Shown: in pieces, positions 28,416 to 38,330 of the stretch
How positions within the stretch are numbered: the stretch's first letter is position 1
Layout of the letters: each line of letters begins with the position of its first letter
From: Pseudoalteromonas sp. T1lg48
Lineage (GTDB): Bacteria; Pseudomonadota; Gammaproteobacteria; Enterobacterales; Alteromonadaceae
Length of the DNA stretch: 64,000 nucleotides
Direction of reading: 5' to 3'
NCBI RefSeq assembly: GCF_002964785.1
Contig: NZ_PQCC01000018.1
Span: 1-64,000 of the forward strand
The notes under the pieces: generated by a model
The model's input: only the letters and a program-made list of their open reading frames with translations
Database searches by the model: none
What the model was told of the DNA's origin: nothing
Made by a program: the position numbers and the translations under genes

Positions 28416-28805
28416 TTAAGCGGCAATCGCTCCTTGCAGTAATTGGCGGGCGCGGACGCGCGCTGGATCCTTGCTGCCTAATCGGGGTGCGAGGCCAAGT
28501 TCATCAAGAAGGATAAACAGCATGGTGACCGGGATGGGGCAGTTGTTTTCGTCAAGAATATCGGCCTGAGTAGTGTTAACGCTGGCGGCATTGGGGTAGT
28601 GCTCACGCAGTGCATCCAAGGTCACGCTATTGTCGCCACAAGCGCGGCAGCGCCCACCAAACTCATCATTGAGTTGTGCGAGGGCTTGATAAAATTCCTC
28701 AAGAGTCATGGCTGAGGCACAGGCTTGCAGCTGGGCACGAATAAAAATGTCTAACTCGGTATTAATGTGAATGCAGTCGTAGTGTTTGTATTGGCGTCGT
28801 AGCAT
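28416..28805 (-). CDS. Small conserved-looking protein of unknown function
   Basis: A 129-residue acidic protein that I do not recognise. It has one CxxC pair (GRCRACGDNS, about 53-62), with another Cys at CPIPVTM near 89, and no signal peptide or membrane segment. The Met at 28805 is supported by GGAGG six bases ahead. Its stop is 22 bases from the stop of the converging dehydrogenase gene, without a clear terminator between them. Confidence 0.6.
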   Translation of the reverse strand: MLRRQYKHYDCIHINTELDIFIRAQLQACASAMTLEEFYQALAQLNDEFGGRCRACGDNSVTLDALREHYPNAASVNTTQADILDENNCPIPVTMLFILLDELGLAPRLGSKDPARVRARQLLQGAIAA

Positions 28806-28920
28806 GGGTGCCTCCATCGGCTTGTTGTTGCTATAACTCTACCTTAGGGGGAACCACTCTATTAATAAAATGGATAACATCGATATTTGGTATTTATAGC
28901 GTAAATTATCTGGTCAGCCC

Positions 28921-29853
28921 CTACGCATAGCATTGTAATTGTTGTCTGAGCCAGATATGGGCCGGGCCGTGGTGCACCAGTGGACTCCATAACATGGACA
29001 CGCCAATGGGCACGATGGGAAAGGGTACGGCGCACAGGGCTAAGGGCGCGTTACTTTGGGCGATAATATGCTCCGCCAGGCGCCTTGGCAGGGTGGCGAT
29101 TAGCTGCGAGTCTGCACACAGTGCGGGGATCAGGCTGTGATGGCGGGCATAGACGCGAATATTACGACGTTCGCCTAGTTGTACCAAAGCCTGATCAACC
29201 CAGCCTAACTTTTGTGGCTCGCGATTTTTGATCATTGGTTCGGGGCCAAAGCCGCTGCGGTTAAGCCACACATGCGGGCTAGCCAAATAGGTTTCTAGGT
29301 CCAGTCTTTGCTGTATTGGATGCTGCTGCGAGCTCAAGCAGCAATAGTTATCCCGCCATAATGTGGCCTGATGAAATGAGGCGGGCATGCGGGTAAAACG
29401 ATCGATGGCAATATCAACCTGCCCATGTTCAAGCTCACTTAAGGTGACATCGCTGGGGTTTATCAGATCGATATTAATCCCTTGGTAGGCGCTTAATACC
29501 TCGCTGATAAAGGGAACTAACAAGGAGGCGACTAAAAACTCATTGGCCATAATGCGAAAGGTATGTTCGCTGCTACTGGGGTCAAAGTCTTGTTCTGGTG
29601 TGGTGATCGCCTGCGCCACTGTAAGAAAGTGTTCCAGCTGAGGCTGCAGAGCCAGCGCTTTTTCGGTACACATCATGACACTGCCACTGCGTACCAGCAG
29701 GGGATCAGCAAATAAATCGCGAAGCCGTTTCAGGGCGTTGCTCATGGCACTTTGTGTGAGCGCCAAACGGTTTGCGGCTGCCGAGACGCTGCGCTCCTCG
29801 ATTAGGATATGCAAATACACCAATAGATTAAGATCGACCTGACGTAAGTTCAT
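28921..29853 (-). CDS. LysR family transcriptional regulator
   Basis: A 310-residue regulator. The winged helix-turn-helix is at about 16-62 (SVSAAANRLALTQSAMSNALKRL) and the effector-binding domain at about 95-305. The start MNLRQVDLNLLVYL is typical of the NodD-like group. No divergent target gene lies directly at its start: the next gene upstream, coding the KfrA-like protein, points the same way. Effector and regulon are unknown. Confidence 0.9.
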   Translation of the reverse strand: MNLRQVDLNLLVYLHILIEERSVSAAANRLALTQSAMSNALKRLRDLFADPLLVRSGSVMMCTEKALALQPQLEHFLTVAQAITTPEQDFDPSSSEHTFRIMANEFLVASLLVPFISEVLSAYQGINIDLINPSDVTLSELEHGQVDIAIDRFTRMPASFHQATLWRDNYCCLSSQQHPIQQRLDLETYLASPHVWLNRSGFGPEPMIKNREPQKLGWVDQALVQLGERRNIRVYARHHSLIPALCADSQLIATLPRRLAEHIIAQSNAPLALCAVPFPIVPIGVSMLWSPLVHHGPAHIWLRQQLQCYA

Positions 29854-30033
29854 ACTTTATACACAAGAATATTATCTAACCAATACTCTATCCTAGCCGT
29901 CATGATAAAGCTAACCACAGCAACGGCTTAAGGTATTTTCATTGTTGATAATGATTATTTGCCGCTGCTCGGGATAGCAGAAAAGGAAAATAGGGGGGAA
30001 GCGTTGCGGTGATGGCAGAGGGCATAAACGGTA

Positions 30034-30055
30034 AAAAGGCGCCAACTCGGCGCCT
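30034..30055 (-). terminator. Terminator of the KfrA-like gene
   Basis: On the minus strand AGGCGCC and GGCGCCT pair around GAGTT and run into TTTT. Confidence 0.85.
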
Positions 30056-30061
30056 CAGTAT

Positions 30062-31303
30062 TTATGCACTTTGGGCTGAGCTCATGCCATCACCCATGTA
30101 CTTTTTTGCTTCTTCGTCGTCCTCCGAGCGTAAACGCTCAAGCTCCGCATGGGTTTCCGCCAGGCTTGATTCCAGTTCGCTAAGACGGCTCTGCGCCAGG
30201 GTCGCACTCTTAGAAAGGCGCTCCAGCGTTGACGTTGAATTTTGCTTCAAGAAGGTGATTTGTTCGCCTAGGCGTTTGTTCTCATCAATAATACCCTGAG
30301 CTTCAGAGTCTTTATTCGCTAAGCGCTCTTCGAGCTCTTTGATCTTCTGCTGGTATTGATCGTTACTGGCGGTCAATCGCTCGATGGTTGAAGCGGAGTT
30401 ATCTTTTAAGAAGCGTACCTGCTCATGCAATTTTTCATTATCCTGCTGCGCTTGAGCATGTGTTTCTTTAAGCTCTTGCAGCTCCTGAGTCTGGCCTTTA
30501 TTTTGCTCACGTAACTGACGAATGTCTTCGCGCTGGCTCTCCTGGTGCTTGGCGGCAATGGCGCTTTGCTCCTTGAGCATGCTATTTTCATTCTTCAGGC
30601 GCTCAACTAAAGGCTGTTGCTCTTCTAATTGCTTCTGCAGACGTTCAATTTGAACGTCGATATCCGATTTTTCTTGCTCTAGCTGTTTGTGCTTGTGCGC
30701 AAGCTCGTCACGTTGCTGCTGTAACTCGTCGCGCTCTTGGGCCAGGGCCGCATAATCGTTATCGAAGTTATCGATGCGCTGTTGCATCGTCGCAATTTTT
30801 TGTTCGTTTTCCGATTGGGCTTCTTCAAGGCGCTGTTCTACGCCAGCGAGTTGATCTTGATGTTGTTCTAGCTCTGCGGCTTGAGCATCAATTTGCTCTT
30901 GGCGGGCGGCAATTTTTTCGTTTAATTCTTCGTTTTGCTGGGATAGTTGCTGATACTGCTGTTGCAAGTTATCTAGGCTTTGCACCGCCAGTTGCTCTGC
31001 CTGAATCATTTGTTCTAGCTGTGCCTGTACCGGGGCGAGCTGAGCATTGGCAAAAGCCTGAGACTGTGCCTTAAAGGCCTGAACAAATTGGTCGGAAAAC
31101 TCAATATCGAGATCGGTCGCCTTGGCGGGTTGGGGTGCCTCTTGTGGACGAGCGGAGCGATCCTCGCTGCGCCATTGGCGGTAATGTTCAAGCACGCTAG
31201 AACGGTCTCCGTTAACACGTTGTAATAAAATTTCCAGTGTAATTGGTGTACCGGCGTGATGTAGTTCATCACAAACGGCTTTAATTTCATTATATTGAGT
31301 CAT
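30062..31303 (-). CDS. KfrA-like DNA-binding coiled-coil protein
   Basis: A 413-residue protein. The N-terminal 60 residues (MTQYNEIKAVCDELHHAGTP, then TLEILLQRVNGDRSSVLEHYRQW) match the helix-turn-helix of KfrA-type proteins. Residues 80-400 form one long coiled coil, rich in Gln and Glu. KfrA is best known from plasmids, where it binds DNA and forms filaments that support partition; chromosomal relatives occur in Shewanella-like bacteria. Two LKQNSTSTLERLS-like segments suggest an internal repeat in the C-terminal part. ATG at 31303 is chosen over TTG at 31306 because GGGAGGA lies seven bases ahead. Confidence 0.82.
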   Translation of the reverse strand: MTQYNEIKAVCDELHHAGTPITLEILLQRVNGDRSSVLEHYRQWRSEDRSARPQEAPQPAKATDLDIEFSDQFVQAFKAQSQAFANAQLAPVQAQLEQMIQAEQLAVQSLDNLQQQYQQLSQQNEELNEKIAARQEQIDAQAAELEQHQDQLAGVEQRLEEAQSENEQKIATMQQRIDNFDNDYAALAQERDELQQQRDELAHKHKQLEQEKSDIDVQIERLQKQLEEQQPLVERLKNENSMLKEQSAIAAKHQESQREDIRQLREQNKGQTQELQELKETHAQAQQDNEKLHEQVRFLKDNSASTIERLTASNDQYQQKIKELEERLANKDSEAQGIIDENKRLGEQITFLKQNSTSTLERLSKSATLAQSRLSELESSLAETHAELERLRSEDDEEAKKYMGDGMSSAQSA

Positions 31304-31479
31304 CAATCTATCCTCCCAGCAGATATTTAGGATAGCATTAAAACAGCCACTGGTCAGAAAAATTCTAATAAAAATATTCTAGTTAATTTCGCAGCGGCGG
31401 CTAATAATTACTATTTTAGTTGTAGTTCTATCCTTATAGGTACTACCTCAATCATACTACGACAATTTGGTATTACACA

Positions 31480-32448
31480 ATGCTAACAATTGATTTAAAT
31501 GAAAATAAACAGCCAGTTATAGTTGAGTCAGCAAAGGTTCAGGCAAAGGCCGGGCAATTACTGATAAAAGTGCGCGCAGCGGGCGTTAATCGCGCCGATT
31601 TATTGCAGCGTCAGGGTAATTACCCACCCCCACCGGGTGACAGTACCACTTTAGGATTAGAGGTGTGCGGCGAAGTGGTGGCCGTGGGCGAGGGAGCTGA
31701 CAGCAAGTGGCAGGGTCAACAGGTGATGGCGCTGTGTGCCGGTGGTGGCTATGGCCAATATGTGGCCGTGGATCAGGGTCATTGCCTGGTGTTACCCGCC
31801 AACTTCAGTGCCGAGCAGGGGGGCGGCTTTTGCGAGGTGTTTTTGACCGCATTCGATGCCTTGCGGCAGTACCCAGGATTTGGTGTCGGTCATACCCTCC
31901 TAATACACGGTGGTGCCAGCGGGGTCGGTACCGCCGCTATCAAGCTGGCCAAGTATTTTGGCGCCAAGGTGGTGACCACCGTTGGCAGCGAACAAAAACG
32001 CCAGGCCTGTTTGCAGCTCGGCGCCGATGTGGCGATTAATTATCGGCAATCCGATTGGTTAGAGGCTATGCGTGCAGAAAATCTCAGCGCCGACCTGGTA
32101 ATAGATCCGGTTGCCGGTGACTACCTCAATGCCGACCTGAAAGTCTTGGCTCAAGACGGCAAAATAGTGATTCTGGCCATGCTAGGCGGGCGCTATTGCG
32201 AACAATTGGATGTCGCCAGGGTGCTACAAAAACGCGCATCCATCATAGGCTCTACCTTGCGTAATCGCAGTAGCGAGTATAAATCGGCGTTGGTAAAAGA
32301 GCTGCAGCATAGGTGCGAAGCGGGCATGCTGAGCGGTGAGATAACGCCGGTAATTGATTCCCTGTTCCCTTGGGAGGAGGTGGAACAAGCGCATCAGCGC
32401 TTAGCGCAAAACGCCAATATAGGTAAGGTGATCTTGGTGCATACATAG
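31480..32448 (+). CDS. NAD(P)H quinone oxidoreductase, zinc-free MDR (PIG3 type)
   Basis: A 322-residue medium-chain dehydrogenase/reductase. RADLLQRQGNYPPPPG (about 38-53) is the signature of the PIG3/QOR group, and IHGGASGVGTAAIKLAK (about 145-160) is the nucleotide-binding motif. Structural zinc cysteines are absent, as usual for quinone reductases. It is transcribed alone, divergent from the KfrA-like gene, and ends in a terminator shared with metG. No good ribosome binding site is visible. Confidence 0.92.
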   Translation: MLTIDLNENKQPVIVESAKVQAKAGQLLIKVRAAGVNRADLLQRQGNYPPPPGDSTTLGLEVCGEVVAVGEGADSKWQGQQVMALCAGGGYGQYVAVDQGHCLVLPANFSAEQGGGFCEVFLTAFDALRQYPGFGVGHTLLIHGGASGVGTAAIKLAKYFGAKVVTTVGSEQKRQACLQLGADVAINYRQSDWLEAMRAENLSADLVIDPVAGDYLNADLKVLAQDGKIVILAMLGGRYCEQLDVARVLQKRASIIGSTLRNRSSEYKSALVKELQHRCEAGMLSGEITPVIDSLFPWEEVEQAHQRLAQNANIGKVILVHT

Positions 32449-32475
32449 AAAAGGCCAGCATTAAGCTGGCCTTTT
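32449..32475. terminator. Bidirectional terminator between the quinone reductase gene and metG
   Basis: AAAAGGCCAGC and GCTGGCCTTTT pair around five bases, directly after the reductase stop codon and 28 bases beyond the metG stop. Confidence 0.92.
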
Positions 32476-32502
32476 AATCTGTATACTGACAGGCAGTAAT
32501 GC

Positions 32503-34535
32503 TTACATCACGCGCATGCCCGGCTTGGCACCGGCATGAGGTTCAAGAATGTAGATTTCATCCTTGCCTGGGCCTGCCGCCAGCACCATGCCCTCGGAAA
32601 GACCAAAGCGCATCTTACGCGGTTTAAGGTTGGCCACCATTACGGTGTGTTTGCCAATCAGCTGCTCCGGGCTATATGCCGATTTAATGCCCGCGAATAC
32701 CTGGCGCTGGTGACCACCCAGATCCAGGGTCAGTTTAAGCAGCTTGTCGGCACCTTCAAATGCTCGGCGTTGGCGATGAGGGCAACGCGCAAGTCCACCT
32801 TGGCAAAGTCATCAAACTCGATCTCATCCGCCAGCGGGTCTTTTTGCAACTCGCCGTTGTCGGCTACTTGCTCTACCGCCTGGCTTTGTGGTGCAAGGCT
32901 TTCTTTTGATTCATCGACCATGGTATTAACCTTATCCATTTCGACACGCTGCATCAGCGCTTTAAATTTATTGATAGGCTGACCTAGCAGCGGCTTATCG
33001 ACACTATCCCATGCCAGCTCATCGTTTAAGAAATCGCTCACATTGGCGGCCATGCCCGGCAAAATTGGGCGCAGATAGGTCATCAGGATACGGAACAGAT
33101 TCAGACCAACGCTGCATACCTCATGGGCTTGCTGCGCCGTGTCTTCGTTTTTAGCCAAAACCCAAGGCGCTTGCGCATCTATGTATTGGTTGGCCTTATC
33201 CGCCAACGCCATAATGGTGCGTACCGCACGACCGAATTCACGGTTTTCATAGTGTTCGGCTATGCTTTCTTTGGCCGCGGCAAACTCGGCCAACAAGGCC
33301 GGCTCGGCATTGGTGTCGCTTAGCTTGCCATCGAACTTCTTGGTGATGAAACCGGCACAGCGGCTGGCGATATTGACCACCTTACCGACAAGATCCGAGT
33401 TAACGCGCTGGGCGAAATCTTCCAGGTTTAAATCCAAGTCGGTGATACCACCGCTTAGCTTGGCGGCAAAGTAATAACGCAAGTATTCAGGGTCGAGATG
33501 ATCCAGGTAAGTACGAGCCTTAATAAAGGTGCCTTTTGACTTAGACATCTTGGCGCCGTTAACGGTTACAAAACCATGGGCGAAGACATTGGTCGGCTTT
33601 CTAAAACCGGCGCCTTCAAGCATGGCTGGCCAAAACAGGCTGTGGAAGTAAATAATGTCTTTACCGATAAAGTGATACAGCTCAGCGTCGGAATCTTCGC
33701 GCCAAAAGGCATCAAAGTCGATACCGTTTTTATCACACAGGTTTTTAAAGCTGGCCATATAGCCGATAGGGGCGTCCAACCACACATAGAAGTATTTACC
33801 TGGTGCGCCTGGAATTTCAAAACCGAAATAAGGTGCATCGCGGCTGATATCCCACTGCTGCAGGCCATCGGCAAACCACTCGTCAAGCTTGTTGGCCATT
33901 TCTTCTTGAATACTGCCCGAGTGCAGCCAACCTTTAAGCATGCCTTCAAAAGCAGGCAGGTCGAAGAAGTAATGCTCGGAGTCGCGCAGCACAGGGGTGG
34001 CGCCTGACATCGCAGAGCGTGGTGATTTCAGTTCGGTCGGCGAGTAGGTGGCGCCACAGACATCACAGCTGTCGCCGTTTTGGTCTTCTGCATCACAGCT
34101 TGGACAGGTGCCGGTTACGAAGCGATCCGGTAGGAAGATTTGCTTTTCCGGGTCGAATAACTGCGAGATGGTGCGCTTTTTAATATAACCACCATCGTTA
34201 AGGCGGTTGTAAATAAGCTCGCTTAGCGCCTTATTCTCATCCGAGTGGGTGCTGTGGTAGTTATCAAACTCGATATTAAAATCGGCAAAGTCACGTTGGC
34301 GTTCAACGCTAACCTTGGCAACCATTTCCTCAGGGCTGATCCCTTGTTTTTGTGCGTTAAGCATGATCGGCGTGCCGTGGGCATCGTCGGCACACACATA
34401 ATAGGTTTCATGTCCTTGGGACTTTTGAAAGCGAGCCCAAATATCGGTTTGAATGTACTCAAGCATGTGGCCCAGGTGTGTAGGACCGTTTGCATAAGGC
34501 AGGGCGCTTGTAATGAGAATTTTTCTCTTTGCCAT
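32503..34535 (-). CDS. metG: Methionine-tRNA ligase, with a single-base frameshift near the C-terminal domain
   Basis: Class I synthetase. Visible are the HIGH-like motif [10 protein letters not shown] (about 14-23), the Cys4 zinc knuckle (CPSC...CDVCG), and KMSKS near 333. The uninterrupted frame ends at 32730 after 601 residues, inside the C-terminal tRNA-binding/dimer domain ([19 protein letters not shown]). Beyond it, the frame shifted by one base continues [20 protein letters not shown] and runs to a stop at 32503. Adding one base near 32758-32763 gives 677 residues, the length of E. coli MetG. Either a real mutation or a sequence error; the catalytic core is intact. It is divergent from apbC, as in many gammaproteobacteria. 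Confidence 0.92.
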
Positions 34536-34703
34536 AAGGTGCTTATTCCATCTCAGATAGGATCACCCAGATCATCGACTCAAGGCGCTGTAGCGCGATG
34601 AAGTTTCGGTGCCTAGGGTGAATAGACTGGTGTTAATGCCCTGAATGTTACATAATTTGGCGGCACATTTCATTACGCTTCTTTAATTATTTATGCAGTT
34701 ACT

Positions 34704-35789
34704 ATGTTTGGATTAGGCTCAGGTAAAAAACCCTCTTTGTTTTCAAAACGCCGGGGTTCACAATGGCAGGAAGAATATAGGCAACATCTGGGTCGCTATC
34801 GCAGCGCCGCCTTTCCCGTAGGGGTGCCAGAGACCGCGGTACAGGCCAGCAGCGAGCAAGGTTTATGCAAGCTTGTTATGCCCTTCGCCTGTGCTCAAGA
34901 AGCGCCGGAACTCGGTGCCTTTCTAAGCGAGCAATTGAGCCGCCAAATAGAGGTGGCAATTGACGTTCAGTTGGCTGAAAAACCGCGATTTGCCAACATT
35001 AAACACATTATTATGGTTGCCTCCGGCAAGGGCGGGGTGGGTAAATCCACCTGCGCCGTCAATTTGGCCATGGCGCTGCGCCATGAAGGTGCCCGCGTCG
35101 GTATTCTTGATGCCGATATTTATGGTCCTTCTATTCCCTTGTTATTGGGCCTGCAAGGACAGAAACCTCAGGCCAAAGACGAGAAAACCCTGCTGCCCAT
35201 GAGTGCCCATGGCTTAAAAGCCCAGTCCATTGGCTTTTTGGTGGACCCGGACGATGCCACCGTTTGGCGCGGGCCCATGGCATCACAAGCCCTGGTGCAA
35301 CTGCTGAATGAAACCCAGTGGGGGGAGCTGGATTATTTGGTCGTGGATATGCCTCCAGGCACTGGCGATATTCAGCTGACTATGTCGCAAAAGGTACCGG
35401 CATCCGGGGCGGTGATCATCACCACTCCCCAAGATTTAGCCTTGGCCGATGCGCAAAAAGGGGTGGCCATGTTTAACAAGGTGAACGTGCCCATTATTGG
35501 TTTGATGGAAAACATGAGTCAATTCCAATGCCCTCACTGTGGTGAGTCGAGCCATATTTTCGGTGCCGATGGTGCGGTGCAACTTTCGCAACGCTACGGC
35601 GTGCCTATATTGGCGCACTTACCGCTGGCGATGGAAATTCGCCAGTGCTCGGAGCGCGGCGGTGACCTAAACGAGCAAGATCAAAACATGGCGGCACATT
35701 TTGCCGCGGCGGCGCGCCTGTGCGCCAGCCAACTCTATTATCAACAAGGCGCTCATCAGGGCGTAGAAATTATTATAACGGACGACTAA
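34704..35789 (+). CDS. apbC: Iron-sulfur cluster carrier ATPase ApbC/Mrp
   Basis: A 361-residue P-loop ATPase of the Mrp/Nbp35 group that carries Fe-S clusters to target proteins. Walker A is GKGGVGKST (109-117) after a variable N-terminal part, [11 protein letters not shown] follows, and the cluster-binding pair is CPHC near 275. It starts 168 bases from the metG start in divergent orientation, a conserved arrangement. dcd follows two bases after its stop. Confidence 0.93.
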   Translation: MFGLGSGKKPSLFSKRRGSQWQEEYRQHLGRYRSAAFPVGVPETAVQASSEQGLCKLVMPFACAQEAPELGAFLSEQLSRQIEVAIDVQLAEKPRFANIKHIIMVASGKGGVGKSTCAVNLAMALRHEGARVGILDADIYGPSIPLLLGLQGQKPQAKDEKTLLPMSAHGLKAQSIGFLVDPDDATVWRGPMASQALVQLLNETQWGELDYLVVDMPPGTGDIQLTMSQKVPASGAVIITTPQDLALADAQKGVAMFNKVNVPIIGLMENMSQFQCPHCGESSHIFGADGAVQLSQRYGVPILAHLPLAMEIRQCSERGGDLNEQDQNMAAHFAAAARLCASQLYYQQGAHQGVEIIITDD

Positions 35790-35791
35790 CC

Positions 35792-36382
35792 ATGCGTTTA
35801 TCAGATACCCATATAAAAGAATACCTAAACGATCAGCGCATCGTGATCACCCCGCAGCCCGACGAGCAGATGATCTCAGGCGTCAGCGTCGATTTGCGCC
35901 TGGGCAATAAATTTCGCGTGTTTCAGGATCACTGCGCGCCGTATGTAGACTTAAGCGGCCCTAAAGAGCAGCTTAACGCGGCGATGGAGTCCATTATGAG
36001 CGATGAAATCGTCATCAAAGAGGGCGATGCGTTTTTCCTGCACCCGGGTGAGCTGGCGTTGGCCATTACCTATGAATCTGTGACCCTGCCGGCTGATATC
36101 GTTGGTTGGCTCGACGGTCGTTCGTCATTGGCCCGTTTAGGTTTGATGGTGCATGTGACCGCACACCGCATCGATCCGGGCTGGAGCGGCAATATCGTCC
36201 TAGAGTTTTATAATTCCGGCAAGCTGCCTTTGGCGCTGCGCCCGAATATGAAAATCGGCGCACTGAGCTTTGAAACCCTGTCAAGCCCGGCGGAAAAACC
36301 CTATAACGCGCGTGTAGATGCCAAATACAAGGGCCAGAACAGTGCCCTGGCAAGTCGCATCGGTGACGAAGGCCAGCAGTAA
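35792..36382 (+). CDS. dcd: dCTP deaminase
   Basis: A 196-residue trimeric enzyme that converts dCTP to dUTP for thymidylate synthesis. The conserved [20 protein letters not shown] and the C-terminal [13 protein letters not shown] are intact. [12 protein letters not shown] is the normal N-terminus, so the ATG at 35792 is used; the frame extends upstream but overlaps apbC. E. coli Dcd has 193 residues. It follows apbC in the same operon, as in enterobacteria. Confidence 0.96.
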   Translation: MRLSDTHIKEYLNDQRIVITPQPDEQMISGVSVDLRLGNKFRVFQDHCAPYVDLSGPKEQLNAAMESIMSDEIVIKEGDAFFLHPGELALAITYESVTLPADIVGWLDGRSSLARLGLMVHVTAHRIDPGWSGNIVLEFYNSGKLPLALRPNMKIGALSFETLSSPAEKPYNARVDAKYKGQNSALASRIGDEGQQ

Positions 36383-36431
36383 GCTCGCTTCCTGTCTCTT
36401 GGCCGCCCAAGTCTTCAGGGCGGTCCTACCC

Positions 36432-37208
36432 TTATCCCAGTGATTGCCCCAAAAGGGTAAAATATTCCCGAAAACACGGCGCCAGCTTTGCCGCCTCGGC
36501 GGCATTGGGGTAGGCGCCTAGCTTTGCTAATTCCCCTTGCTTGGTGCCACTGACCAAATACTGGTTTTTAATCTCGGCATTTTGTACATAGTGTTCAAAA
36601 GCGCGAGCACTGAGTTCTTCAGGCATGGCCAGATAATATTGACCGGCGCCGGCATCGAGCTGTGCGCAGCGTTGCAAGTAGGCCGAGCTATCCGTTTGCT
36701 GCTCATTTAAGAGCGTTAGGGTTAAGAGTTGCAACAAGGGTTGATTAAGGCGATGCCCATTGTAGTCATTGCGGGTGAGCCAGAGTTTACTGGCAAAGGC
36801 GCGCTGCGGCGTCGGCCCGGTAAACAAGAAACGGCTGATGTAGTGATCAAATGCATGCCACCATTCATGGGCAAAGGCGCCGCTGCCGGCGTTTTTAGCC
36901 AGGGCTATGGTGCGCGTGCTGCTGTGATAATGAGCTTGGACACCAAGGCGTCCGCCCTGTGCGAAGGCCAGGGTTAAGGTCTGGCGCAGGCCAATGACCT
37001 CGGGAGGAACCGCCAGAATTTGGGTGAGATCCGCTAAGGCATCATAAACCAGATTAGCGGCTCGTTGACGCTCTACATTATTAACCCAGCGTCCCACACT
37101 GATGGCACGCAGGCCAAAGGTGGTACGCACCTCACTAAAGTCTACGTCTACGCCAAAACGATAGTCCGGACCGCGGCGGTACTTGTCCGCCATAAGCGAT
37201 GAACTCAT
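36432..37208 (-). CDS. CLCA_X / LPD1-like protein with HEWWH motif
   Basis: A 258-residue protein. Residues 28-125 look like the LPD1 domain known from phage polyvalent proteins: TFGLRAISVGRWVNNVERQ, then YDALADL, and a gluzincin-type motif AFAHEWWHAFDHY (His114, Glu115, His118). The C-terminal half ends with QYLVSGTKQGELAKLGAYPN and is unfamiliar. Stand-alone chromosomal proteins of this type are annotated CLCA_X. Metal-dependent peptidase activity is plausible from HExxH but unproven. The ATG overlaps the stop of the tapT-like gene by ATGA, which fixes the start and implies coupled translation. Confidence 0.78.
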   Translation of the reverse strand: MSSSLMADKYRRGPDYRFGVDVDFSEVRTTFGLRAISVGRWVNNVERQRAANLVYDALADLTQILAVPPEVIGLRQTLTLAFAQGGRLGVQAHYHSSTRTIALAKNAGSGAFAHEWWHAFDHYISRFLFTGPTPQRAFASKLWLTRNDYNGHRLNQPLLQLLTLTLLNEQQTDSSAYLQRCAQLDAGAGQYYLAMPEELSARAFEHYVQNAEIKNQYLVSGTKQGELAKLGAYPNAAEAAKLAPCFREYFTLLGQSLG

Positions 37209-37786
37209 TTTTGATAACGTTGCTTAACGGCATCGGGCATCTGCTTTGTTTGCATGGTGACAAACCCATCAAGCAAGTGCAGTAGCGGGTTGGTATCCAG
37301 ACCTTCGAGATGATGTAAACAATAGGCGCTGGCTTCAAGGGTCGACAGGCTTTGCTCACGATTGGCCTTACGAATATGGTAGCGGCTGTGGGGAACCTGG
37401 TCGAAGCTAAGGGTTTTTAACTCATGTAGCCAGGGATTTTGTTGGCATAACCTATGCACCTTACTCCAGGTGCCATCGAGGACAATAATGTGCTCAAGGG
37501 GCGTATTGATATGCTCCACCGGCTCGGCTGTTGGACCGGGATATAACAATGCACAGGCCTGTTTGGAAATGGCGCGCACCTCGGTGAAATCCTCGGGGAG
37601 CTCACCCACGCACAGCTGCACATTAGTCAATCCCAACTGCAAAAGTGGCGTGGTACTTTTAGCCTGTTTTTGCTCATGAGGATGCTGCAATACCCAAAGC
37701 TTAATACGGTTGTTTACTTGGGTCACAAAGGGGCACACACAGCTGCTGGGTGGATAATGACACTGAGAACAAAGAGGACGAGCCAT
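37205..37786 (-). CDS. tapT: tRNA-uridine aminocarboxypropyltransferase (DTW domain)
   Basis: A 193-residue DTW/SPOUT-like enzyme of the YfiP family, which adds the acp group to U47 in tRNA. The N-terminal zinc-binding CSQCHYPPSSCVC (6-18) and the core VLDGTWSKVHRL (about 103-114, the family's D-x-T-W motif) are present. It is the first gene of a two-gene unit with the HEWWH protein. E. coli TapT is about 230 residues; this one lacks some C-terminal residues. The gene symbol is given by family resemblance. Confidence 0.85.
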   Translation of the reverse strand: MARPLCSQCHYPPSSCVCPFVTQVNNRIKLWVLQHPHEQKQAKSTTPLLQLGLTNVQLCVGELPEDFTEVRAISKQACALLYPGPTAEPVEHINTPLEHIIVLDGTWSKVHRLCQQNPWLHELKTLSFDQVPHSRYHIRKANREQSLSTLEASAYCLHHLEGLDTNPLLHLLDGFVTMQTKQMPDAVKQRYQK

Positions 37787-37901
37787 AGCAAAAAGTATGT
37801 GTTACTGGTTGATGACGCCATTGTACTGGTTTTAGTTATTTGCTCCAAGTTACGCATTTGCTATCCTTTGCCGAGCCACTGATAAACGAGGGAAAGGGAA
37901 C

Positions 37902-38243
37902 ATGGACATAAAAATTGATCAATCAGCCTTATCGGCGATGCAGGACTTACTCGGTGAGCATTTTGATGAAACCCTCGCATTTTGTTTTAGTGAATTTAGC
38001 CGCTTACATGGTGCCTTTAAACAAACCTTGGGCAAGGAACAAAGCGATGCCATTCGTTATATTCACAGCCTAAAGTCCAACGCCGCCCAATTTGGTGCCA
38101 TCACCTTGGCGGACACGGCTAGAGCCATCGAGCATGGCTTGGCCGAAGGCCAGCAACAGGCGTTGCAGACGCAGATCGACGCACTTCCCAGTGCCATAGA
38201 GCAAAGTATTGAGCTGATAAAGCAGTGGCAACAACAAAGTTGA
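37902..38243 (+). CDS. HPt domain phosphotransfer protein
   Basis: A 113-residue helical protein with the phosphotransfer motif HSLKSNAAQFGA, His55 being the expected phosphorylation site. It should relay phosphate between a hybrid histidine kinase and a response regulator. No kinase or regulator gene is adjacent, so its partners are encoded elsewhere. AGGGAAAGGG-like purines lie before the ATG. alaA follows in the same direction after about 87 bases and may be separately transcribed. Confidence 0.88.
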   Translation: MDIKIDQSALSAMQDLLGEHFDETLAFCFSEFSRLHGAFKQTLGKEQSDAIRYIHSLKSNAAQFGAITLADTARAIEHGLAEGQQQALQTQIDALPSAIEQSIELIKQWQQQS

Positions 38244-38330
38244 AATTAATTCATAGCTAAGGGCATATCACATATAGCTATTTCCCGCTTGTGCCGATAA
38301 TCTAACGGTAATAATTTGAAGGGGGAAAGC

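Noticed and set aside
35720..35791. Upstream extension of dcd
   Set aside because: Overlaps apbC; the family N-terminus begins at 35792.
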